64,000 nt of DNA, taken from Sorghum bicolor. Its lineage: Eukaryota; Streptophyta; Magnoliopsida; Poales; Poaceae. Location of the stretch: positions 17,430,398 through 17,494,397 of the forward strand of contig NC_012875.2 in the NCBI RefSeq assembly GCF_000003195.3. Direction: 5' to 3'. Shown one piece after another: positions 54,765-64,000 of the stretch. Numbering within the stretch: position 1 is the stretch's first letter; the number at the start of each line of letters is the position of its first letter. Position numbers and translations under genes: made by a program. Under the pieces are notes generated by a model, which was not told the origin of the DNA, did not search any database, and saw nothing but the letters and a program-made list of their open reading frames with translations.

Positions 54765-56108
54765 AGTAACCCCGTCACTGAAGTTACTACTGACCTTCTG
54801 CCGGTCAAGAAAGGTGATCCAGGATGCCCCGTCATCTCGATCTCCATCGACATGGTGGACTTCCCAGAAGCACTCTGTGACTTTGGCTCTAGCGTCAACA
54901 TTATACCCAGGGTACTCTATGAAAAATTCTTTACATATCCTTTATTAGAAACAACCATGTGTTTGCAGTTTGTAGATTAGACGATAAGTTTTCCAAAAGG
55001 AATATTGAAGAACCTTTGTGTCCGAGTTGGTACCTTGTACGCCCCAGCGGACTTCGTGGTGATAGAGACCGGTAATGATGAGAGAGCACCCATCATCTTA
55101 GGGAGGCCATTCTTAAACACCTCGGGAGCTGACATCTACGCTAGTGCTGCTAAGATCAGTTTCTACATCAAAGGGAGGAAGGAGATGTTTTTCTTCAAGA
55201 ACAAGACTACACAAATCCCAGATCAATCCAGACGTGAATCAAGGAAGAGGACCAATAGGAGGAACAGGAACAAGCAAGTGTGGACCGAGTCAGCGAAGAT
55301 GGTCACTGCAGTTCATGGAGGCCAAGATCATCAACTTAAGTCACCGTTTTTGACCAAGAAGGATGACCCAGGAATGCCAAGCATCTATTGCTCCATAAAT
55401 GGATACAACTTCTACAAGACGTTTTGCGACACCGGATCGGGCGTCAACATAATGGCCGCAGTCACCTATCGGCTCTTGTTCGGAACCATGCCACTAAGAC
55501 CAACATACATTCAGCTCTAGATGGCAGATCAGACATTTCGAGAAGTTAAAGGAATAGTAACTGATGTCCCAGTCAAAATAGATGATCATTTTTTCTACAC
55601 AGACTTTCAGGTTATTGACATGGGAGAAGATGAGTACGATCCACCCATCATCCTTGGAAGACCGTTCCTCAGCACCGTTAAAGCAATTATCTACATTGGA
55701 ACCGGAGAAGTCCATATGCACTTCCCCTCTGAGAAGGTACGACGCTATTTTATTGACCCTAACTATATCTTTGAAGAATCTAAGCAGGTCAGGAAACAAC
55801 GCAACCGCAACCAGAGGAGGCAAATCATCAAGGACGGATGGGCAGACTACGAAGGAGAAGTGATAAGATCAGAAGACGTAGAGTTTAAACAGAATTATCC
55901 AGAGGAGACCGTAGCACCGAGTCAGGTATGGAGAGAGAAGATAACTATACATGAAGAAGAGGCGCCGCCGGAAGTACCGACTACATCCGAGGACAATCGA
56001 GAAAGAGAAGAGTCCCGTTCGAAGGACTTAAAAACACCGAAAGCCTTGCCAAGAGGTAAACTTGGTAGTTATCCTTTCCCTTTCAATTATTTAAAATTGT
56101 TTACTTAG
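54765..56108 (+). pseudogene. C2 tandem retropepsin-like domains
   Basis: Domain 1 has CDFGSSVNIIPRVLYEKFF (near 54870) and RAPIILGRPFLNTSGADIYA. A TAG near 54978 interrupts it. A basic linker follows, then domain 2 with FCDTGSGVNIMAAVTYRLLF (intact DTG) and PPIILGRPFLSTVKAIIYIG (about 55640-55700). A second TAG is at 55518-55520. The C-terminal part is first basic and then acidic, ending PFPFNYLKLFT at 56108. Two D-x-G motifs with two GRPFL strands are compatible with two protease half-domains in one chain. No RT follows. Confidence 0.85.
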
Positions 56109-58150
56109 TTAATTATGCTATCTTAAAAAAAGAAAATAAAAATGTGAAAAATAGTAAGCCCCATGTGAGTATACGAGTGGCATAAAACCCATAAGTACAT
56201 TCACTATGGTGGCATAAATATAAAATAAAAATATTTCTTTTCTGCTTTATAAAATGAAAATATAAAAATAGGAGTAACAATTATTGAGGAAGCTCAACAT
56301 GATAAAGGCTAGATATTTATGCTAACACTTAATCAGTTCCACAAGCTTTGTTGTCTATTTGAGTTCCACAGAATTTAAGAATCAAGAAGACTAGCAGACG
56401 GAGGACATTCTAATCGCTGTCAGAATGCTGCTGACTTTCAAATACACCTCTACCACCTGCTAGCTACATCAAGAGAAATTACGTCAAAATTCAGCTTGGG
56501 GGAGAGCACCCCCATTTATCTCGCTAAGTATTTCTATCTATCTTTATACTTATATTATATTAGAATATAAATATATATAACTATGAAAAACCAAATAAAG
56601 ATTTTGTGCTTATATATATATCTTTTGCTTAGTGTGTTTAATAAATAAATAAAGTGGTTATGCTAATCTGAATCTTAATAATAAAACTCTAGCATGGATA
56701 TGATGAATAGTTGCTCTGCCTAATTTACACATTTTAAGTTCTCTCTCAAGTTTAGACATAACTGTTATAATTTAAAGCTTGTTCTAGACTTAAACTTGTG
56801 GGATGAAAACTTGATCTGAAGTCTAAGTTGTTAACGGTTATGATATGGGAAGGTTGAGCTGCTGTTTATCTATTCCTAGAGATGCTAGAATTCTGGAGAA
56901 TTTTATCTTTAAAAATCTTTAAAATGTTGCATGATGAGTTCCTGTATGATGAGAGTTTAAATTACTACCACAGCCATATATACATGCTTGCTAGACTTTG
57001 AGCCACACATTTACTATTTACTGCTTATGAGCATTGAGTGTGGTCAAGCTGTGTAGACCCTTAGGAGCTTGTCATGTGGTTAAATCAAGATTTCACTTGC
57101 ACGTTCACTCATATATGCTACTTCTACTCCGGAAGTACCATCCACAAATATCCACCCATTTCCATCTCCAGAACCACCCAAAAATATTCTACTCCTAATC
57201 CGGGAGAGAATAACAAAAAATATTTCTGTTTTTCCCTTGTGAAATAAATGCTCAAGTTATCTTGTTACTACCACTTGCTATATTATCTCAAGAGATGAGT
57301 GCTCTAAAAAAACGAGGAAATAAAAAGGGGCAAGTGCCCGGAACCTCGAAAGAAAAGAAAAAGTGAGACGAGAGGTAAAAATGGACAAGTGTTCGACAGT
57401 AGAATTAGGGGTGCAAGATACCCACCTGAGAGAAAAGAAAAAAAAAGAAGAGCATCTCATTCTCCTCATAAAGTTTCAGAAAGCAAGGAAGGTATGTATC
57501 CCCTCAAAGAGAAAAAATAGAATTAGACTTTCACCATTGTTACCATCATCACCATATACCATTCATCCGCCACACATGCACATCTTGATTTGACTTATTG
57601 ATTTGTTTCTTTGGATCTATGGTTTGACTATGCAATACATGTCTTGTAAGTATGTATATTTTATCTCCCACCTATGAGCTCCAGATATTAAAGCCTTATT
57701 AGAGTAGGGTGAGAGAGAAGGCAATATCACTATGCCTTATACCACAAATACCATATATATATTGAGAGAAGGCATATACCATCACTGCCTTGGTAAGGAT
57801 CCAGAAATACTACAAAAGAGAGATCTAAGAGAATCATACAAGGAATCTCTGAGTTTTATTTGAAAATCTGCAAAAACTCTAGAGCTATAGCTGATCAAGA
57901 ATAAGAGACATGGCACTTGACTAGACTGTTCTATCTTTTAACTACTCAAGACAGAAGTGACGGTTACAAGTCCGATGGTGAAAGGTAAAGTAAGTAGGTT
58001 TTAAGTCTTGATAGTTTACTCTAACTCAGAGATGAGACCTCATTAAAAAGCATGTGTACCGTCAATTTTTAAAGATATTGCAACAACTTCTGATCCATCA
58101 CTGAGTCTATCCTTGCTCAGGGACGAGCAAGAGGTAAGCTTGGGGGAGTT
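56109..58150 (+). other. C2 3' non-coding region and polypurine tract
   Basis: About 2 kb without a gene. AGCTTGGGGGAG occurs at 56493-56504, and again as the functional tract AAGCTTGGGGGAGTT at 58136-58150 beside the 3' LTR. ORFs at 57278-57593 lie in A-rich simple sequence. Confidence 0.8.
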
Positions 58151-59722
58151 TGTTGACGGTCCTTAAGTATCAAATTTAATTATCAAATAAACAAAGAAAA
58201 GGATCCAAATGAAATCAACATCTAGACTTAGGGTTTTATCTAACAGAATTCCACGAGTTTTGGTGTTTGTCTATTTCTGCAGGGGTTATCAGGAAATACG
58301 GAAGAAAGGCCCACACGTCGGGATTACATAGAGATATTAACGTGCCGCGCAATTATCTTACATCTAGAAGACTCCAGAAGCCACGGGAAGGAAGCGGAGG
58401 CCGAACGGGGCCAGAGGCAGGGCGCCCGCCCTGTTTCCCTGGGCGCCCGCCCCCTCTCTGAGTCCAAACAGGACTCTGTTTCGTGGGAGATCTCCACCAA
58501 CCTAAAGGATCAAGGATAACCGTTCAATCAATGTCGGTTTGATCCAACGGCCCATATTCACTTGAAGGGACTATAAAACCAGACCCCCTGGCCCCTAGAG
58601 GAGATATTTAGATTAGCATAGCTACATAGGATTAGAACTAGAAGGAGTCAATCTTCGATTGGTTTCCGGATCTGTCAAGAGGATTCTTGGTAATTCTCTA
58701 ATTGTGCTTCTAATTGTTCTTCTAATCATCTTTGTTCTTCAATATTATGAATATGACTTTGTTCTACTTCAATATATTGCTTATGACTTTGCTCTACTTG
58801 TTTATATTCAAGATTATATTGTTCTTAGTTTATCATAGTTATGTACTTGGCTTAGTTAGATTGGATCTATATACATGCTTAGGATCGTATAGCGTTTATC
58901 CATCAGATCCATGGGTAAATGATAGATATTGTGTAGGCGTGGTGCTTATACCGTATTTATCTGCGATTGTACCCAATATGCCAGATCGTGGGGTAGTTCG
59001 TGATAGTGACAGCTTCATTGATTCTTATATAGTCCCCCTCTCGTGTATTGGGCTGGCAGAGCAATATTTTTACAGGGGAGTGATTGCTATGTTTCTCATT
59101 TACCTTGCTAATATCACTATGCATGAGCGTAGTCTTGTCTCGCAATGATTGCTAAGTATGCTTGCACTAACTATGATAATGCTAGACTATATAGTTGAGA
59201 ATAACTTAGGAAATATTCTTGTAGTTCGTTCTAATATGATGCTAATGACTTTCTAGAGTATCTAATTGAGGCTCTTATCATATTTATATGTAGCTGATCA
59301 GATTAATTATCTTTGTCACTATTCATTACTTCATATATCTTTTATGTGACACTTATCCCTGTATGAAAGAGTTAGATAAATGTTCTCAATTATACATGCA
59401 ATGATAGATACTCAATCTCATATTCTATTCTGTAATCAATATTGATGATTGCTAATCCCTTCCCAGTGGTAAAAATATAAATAACGATACCTGGAATACT
59501 TCCCGGTTAAAATGCTACATCGGTATTAATCTGTGCGCTTGCAGATCCCATTCATTATTTATTTAGAAGAGCAATTGCATATTTCAATACCGCGTCTCTC
59601 ATGTCATGCTGGGGATGACAACTTGGCTTAAGTGGTATGATGGATAGGTTTGGCATTTTTGGCACTGTTACAAGAATTAGAAAACTGTCTACTTTTGGTA
59701 ATGATGTTAAGAATACCCAACA
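58151..59722 (+). repeat. 3' LTR of C2 (1572 bp)
   Basis: Same ends as the 5' LTR but shorter by about 68 bp: a segment just after the CCCCTGGCCCCTAGAGGAG block near 58604 is deleted. TATAAAA at 58572-58578. The shared 138-codon frame (58732-59148) is open here also. Confidence 0.92.
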
Positions 59723-62700
59723 CCAGGGAGGTCAGGAATTTTAACTCACCTGCCTTTGGGCTTACACCAATGGTCCCCCGCACACCGCACTTCCTCCGGT
59801 AGTGCGCACTTTATACTTATCGGCCTTCCGGCCTGAGTCATATTACTAGGCTTCGCGGTCGGAACGAGTTATCGAGCCAACTAAGTGTTAGGCATGCGTT
59901 CAACATGACAAGAGGACGTACAACGGTCGGTCCTTAGCCGCCACAGACGGAGTTACTACAACCTTGCAAAACTCCGCCCGGCTTAAGTCAATTTAATCAG
60001 GTTCCATCCACGATAGCACATATAGTCCATCGTGATCCGACATAACCCTATATCGCGCAGGTGACAGGATATCACCCGACTTCTACCGATTAAAGCATGG
60101 CTAAGCTGCTACTCGATCCTAACTCTATAACTAGGTAGTGGTAAGATATCTGGACAAGGAATGAGTAAAATGCAGCAAAAGTTTCATCACAACTCCTATA
60201 CGTAAATGCATCAATAGATTTAACATATTCAAGTAAACTTTCGAAAATAAAGGGAGACTTAGGATGCTCCGGGGCTTGCCTTTCACGAACGAAGCTGGTT
60301 CGTGGTTCGGGCACTCAACTTCTTCTTCGGGCATCTCGAGTCCGGCTTGCTGGACCTCCACCTCCAGGTTGCCCTCCTGTCCTTGGGGGTTCACTTGAAG
60401 CTCGTAGGAGGCGGTCGCGTCCGGTGCACCTATTGCATACTCGATGAATAAGAAAATGTGCATACTAAAGGATGAATGCTTGACACATAATTAAACTCAC
60501 TGGACACTCATTTATGGAGTAACGGTTATCACAAGTTCACACAAGATAGTAAGTTAACTTAGCCAAAATCTACCAAGATAACCTATAAACAGCAAGCATT
60601 ACATAAAGAACAGCTCAGAAAACAGGTCATAACTAATGCTAGACAGATCCAACAAACCTAAGTGAGGATATTCTGGAAAGCTTATGAAATTGCCTACAAA
60701 TCATCTTTAAACATCACAGCAAGATTCATAAGTTAAACAAGCCTTATAAACAAAGTTTCAGGTTCTGTCCCAGAAAAACACAAAGCACCTATTTCTAGAA
60801 TCCAACTTGGAACAGCCATAACTTTCAATAAACCACAGGTAGTTCATAAAGTTTACAACAACTTTGATTTAGACAAGTCTTCTAGATAACCAAGTTTTTA
60901 ATAAGCAAAGATTGAATTACTTCCTTGCTGTCCAGAACAGCTTTTAACCCTTTAATTAATTATTTGATGACATGGCCAACACATAATCAGTGTCAACCAC
61001 ATGACTTATAAGCACAAACATATCATAAGGTTACCAGAACATCATATGATAACTTCTAAACATTTGTTAACAAGGCCTTTAATAATTTAATTCTATAAAA
61101 GAGCATAATTACAAGATACTAGCAAAAGTGCTCAGAAAAATCTACAAAAATTACAGAAGCACAAGCAGAGCATGGTGACATCACCATAAAAATTTCAGAG
61201 CAATTGCACATACTAAATTAAAGATATGTATTTAACATGTGACAAGGCTCTTATTTCATAAATTCAGAAACATGACTTATATGGTACCAAACAACAGATT
61301 TCAGATTATTTACATGTTACCAGTACCATAAACAAGTTTGTCACCAAAGTGGAGTATCAGCATAATCACCAATGATTTATTATGATTTTAATAAGAAAAC
61401 AAGCCATATCTCAATCATAAATTACATATCAAAGATGCAGTACTCAAAAAGTCATGAAATATTCATCATAGCATTCTAGTACCACATAGAGACTACCATA
61501 AAAATTTCATGGCAAAAGGAGCAGTATAACAGAAGATATGAATTTACTCATGAATAACAAGATTAAATCCTAATAAATAGTTTTCCTAGAAAACATGGTC
61601 CATTTTATTTTTTAATAAAAACTAGCCATCTCAAGGAACATCACAAAATTGGTTTCGCAATTTTTGGATCACTAGAACTAGAGATATGATTTTTGCAAGA
61701 AATCCAAAAATCTGGAATTTGAATAAAAGGAAGGAGACCGTTGAGTCACTGACAATGGGTCCCGCGCGTCAGCGACCCAGAGAACAAGGGACTCCTTCGC
61801 CGGCAAATGCTCGCCAACGGTGAGCTTCTCTGGCGGATCCAAGGGCACCAGCGTGCTCCTGGAGTGATTCTGCATCGATGGAGGTAAGTGGCGCTAGGGT
61901 TTCGGCTACGGAGAGGGGTCGCCGTTGGCCATGGCGGCACGACGGAGCTACCCCGGCTTACGCCGGCCATCTCCGACCGGTAGAGCGTCGGGGAAGGGCG
62001 GCTTAAGCACCAGTGAGTTAGCGCGGAGCTTTCTAGGTAGAAACGCCTAACCCTAATGGCTCCGGTGAGTCTGCTCACGTGCAAGGTACTCGTCGGCGGT
62101 GAGCACGGCGGTGCGGCGGCCGTGTTCCCACGCGATGGTGATGCCTCAGCCGTAATGGCATGGCGTGGACCGACATCAAGACCTAAGCCGACCTTAACAT
62201 GACTCAGAAGGGAGAAAGGAAGTAAGGATGGAGCAGCGGCGAGGTTCGCCGGAATCGGTGTCGCGACGGCCGTGAACCCGACGACGACGAACTCGCGAAA
62301 TGTCGCTCACCTCAGGGAGATCTCGTCCAACCGAGGGGTGGAGAAGATGTAGGAGCTCGAGGCGAACTTGGAGACGCTCGGAGGCGAAGCAAAACGCAGA
62401 GGCGAGTGCGCGAGGAGCTCGCGAAGTTCTCAGCAGCAATGGCGACGGCGTTTCCGCCTAGCGGAGCGCGAGAGAGAGGAAGGAAGAGAGTGGACGGGCG
62501 CTGAGTGAGTGCGGGGTGTCGTGGCGTCCATGCCAACGCCGACGACCTGACGAGCGGGGCCAATGCCGGCGTACGGGCGCCAACTGGCGGACAGATGTCG
62601 CGCTGCGCGTCCACGACGGCGAGCTCGGTTCTGAATGAGGCGACGCGATCACCGTCTGACAGAGCAACTTCGACGGCGATTAACTCCCAAACCAAAACGA

Positions 62701-63335
62701 GTTAGGAGATGATGTAGTTGACAAAGTTGGAGTACTAGCTGAGTTCTACATCTTTGTCAACTGGAGCAAGAGCCAAATCAGCCTGGACTGAGAGATATGA
62801 GATTTCCAAAATGGTTCGAGCAAACTGCTCGCGCCACGACCTAGCCAAAATCGACTAAGTGCTAAAAGAGCACCAAAAACTGCCTTGTAGGTCACTTTTG
62901 AGCTAGATGTCTTCATTTTCATGAGATGGCCATAAAACAACTTTTGTTCCTTATAAAATTTGCTACAACTTTGCTGTAGAAAGTTTTGACATGCAAACAT
63001 TTTATGAAACACTTTTTAAAAGCCTAAGCAAAAGAGATTTCTAGGGCCTATTTGAGTAAGTATGACTTAAGTGATTATTTTGGGGAAATGATCAACATGA
63101 ACATTGTTCCTAATGTTGAGTTAAGCATAGATAAACTAATTACCAAGGCATAACACACAAACATGAGCATGGTTCACACAAACATAAGCATAGGAAGCCT
63201 ATTTAAACAACTTAAATCACATTTTTACATAGAATGACATGGCTCAAGGTAGATGATGATCATGATATGCTTGAGAGACTAATGATGCTCATGTTATGCA
63301 TATGATTTATGCAACCATAACACTGGGGTGTTACA

Positions 63336-64000
63336 TAGCTCTTCTCGTCTTTCGCGCTGCAGTCTCCTTTTTTGTGTCTTAGTCAACCCCTCTGGACACC
63401 ATGGAGGAAGTGGTGACTGCCTTGCCGATGGACGACGACGTTCCCTTGACTCCATCCGATGAGTATTAGCGTCCCTGCAAAATATGAACTCATCGGGAAC
63501 TCGTGCATTAGCCATCTCTTCCAGCTCTTCCTGGTTCCTGGGAAAATATTCAACACGATCACCAAGCCTATCGTGCACACGGAGTCTGCCCCCAGCCGAT
63601 CATGAACGGACGCTCTCCCCCTAATCGGCCCATTAAATCGCCGATTATCATCGTGATAGCGTCGATCGGATCTGTCATACCAATCATAACCATTGCATTC
63701 AGGACAGTCTCTAACAGTGGGCAACTTGATGTTCTGCTCCCAGCAATGGATAAAGAACGGGCAGTTCTAATGATCCTTGTGTCGATTCCACTCTTGACGG
63801 CGTCTTTCTTCTTCCCGACGATAGTCTTCTTGCTGGCGCCGACACCGATCTTCGCGTTGCTGCCAAGTCTCCCGAGGCCTTCTATGAGTTATCACAATAC
63901 CAGATCGAGGAGGCCTTCCTGAGCTATTTCCTTCCTGAATCAAGCCTTTTCCTTTCGCATCGGCGGTAGTGATCTGATGCTGAGGATCCACCAACGCACT
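63336..64000 (-). pseudogene. Element A Gag (5' part of A)
   Basis: A resumes after the TSD TAGCT. The minus-strand translation has basic and Arg/Glu-rich stretches (REDRCRRQQEDYRREEERRR), then a Cys/His cluster NCPFFIHCWEQNIKLPTVRD with CPECNGYD, and the block PPWCPEGLTKTQKRRLQRER, typical of Tat Gag. A TAG (CAG to TAG) lies near 63769, and a local duplication with a frameshift near 63560-63600. The reading continues to the left at 24847. The N-terminus, the primer site and the 5' LTR are outside the window. Confidence 0.85.

Larger units (their letters stand above)
51854..59722 (+). mobile_element. Element C2: non-autonomous LTR retrotransposon
   Basis: A 7869-bp plus-strand element in B's 5' LTR. 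The flanks are CTAGG (51849-51853) and CCAGG (59723-59727). The uninterrupted LTR has GCCAGGG here, so one TSD copy has a C-to-T change. It has the same family ends and coding plan as C1 (Gag, two protease domains, no RT/integrase) in the opposite orientation. It is the most complete copy of this family in the window. Confidence 0.93.
24848..63335 (-). mobile_element. Element B: Tekay/Del-type chromovirus, nested host
   Basis: B is a minus-strand Ty3/gypsy element with terminal TGTCACAG...GGTGTTACA on the plus strand, that is, TGTAACACC...CTGTGACA as coded. Without its insertions it is about 15.8 kb: LTRs of 4585 and 4557 bp and an internal region of about 6.7 kb. The order on the minus strand is 5' LTR, tRNA-Met-like primer site, extra ORF, gag, protease, RT, RNase H, integrase with chromodomain, polypurine tract, 3' LTR. 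C1, D, C2 and a hAT MITE are inserted in it. Stops in gag and pol frameshifts make it inactive. Confidence 0.93.
50905..63335 (-). repeat. 5' LTR of element B, split by C2
   Basis: The two LTR pieces (50905-51853 and 59723-63335) together are 4557 bp after removing C2 and one TSD copy, and align with the left LTR. Small differences include a deletion of about 30 bp near 60830. The far end is GGGGTGTTACA at 63335, followed by the TSD TAGCT at 63336-63340. Confidence 0.92.

Noticed and set aside
1..64000. CRISPR arrays, rRNA, tRNA or bacterial-type operons
   Set aside because: No regularly spaced repeats and no recognisable RNA gene. The tRNA-like signals are only retrotransposon primer sites, and the sequence is clearly plant nuclear.

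Overview
The window is a repeat-rich stretch of a grass nuclear genome, probably panicoid or andropogonoid (sorghum or sugarcane type). I infer this from the transposon families and a monocot-style gene with many introns; I ran no search. I see no bacterial, organellar, rRNA, tRNA or CRISPR feature. There is one recognisable cellular gene. Almost everything else is transposable elements nested inside one another, and most boundaries could be fixed by target-site duplications (TSDs).

Layout. 1-1244 is a fragment of a chromovirus LTR abutting a decayed Copia element (1245-3790). A hAT-type element with an 8-bp TSD follows (4195-5145). 5388-8899 (minus) holds ten consistent exons of a mitochondrial-type cation diffusion facilitator (MTPC4/MTP7/SLC30A9-like). 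Its 3' exons are not in the window, and a Tourist-like MITE sits in intron 2. A MITE (8997-9613) begins 98 bp upstream of its ATG, and a 5.8-kb PIF/Harbinger transposon (9616-15417, TSD TAA) is inserted exactly at the end of that MITE. The Harbinger carries decayed ORF1 and DDE-transposase genes and a Copia LTR. A short single-copy-looking spacer (15421-15594) leads to a probable Copia LTR (15595-16242).

From 16243 to beyond the window runs element A, a minus-strand Tat-lineage Ty3/gypsy retrotransposon with gag, protease, RT, two RNase H domains and integrase. It also carries, antisense, an intron-containing gene with a plant mobile domain and a coiled coil (17510-20707). A is split in gag by element B (24848-63335, TSD TAGCT), a minus-strand Tekay/Del-type chromovirus with 4.6-kb LTRs, a chromodomain integrase and an extra ORF (48701-49786) upstream of gag.

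B in turn holds four insertions: C1 (30322-37090, TSD TGAAC), D (39751-47474, TSD GCGGA), C2 (51854-59722, TSD CCAGG/CTAGG) and a hAT MITE (49815-50106, TSD ACCATGGG). C1, C2 and D are non-autonomous LTR elements with a tRNA-Asp-type primer site. They encode two successive retropepsin-like domains (preceded by Gag in C1 and C2) but no RT or integrase.

Working logic: A and B once encoded complete retrotransposition machinery but now carry stops, frameshifts and insertions. C1, C2 and D would need enzymes in trans. The insertion order A, then B, then C1/C2/D/MITE follows from the nesting. The best candidates for poorly described biology are the chromovirus extra ORF (dsRNA-binding-like fold plus coiled coil plus acidic tail, my inference), the antisense mobile-domain gene of A, the dense ATCGGC hexamer signature of A, and the duplicated protease domains of the C/D family.
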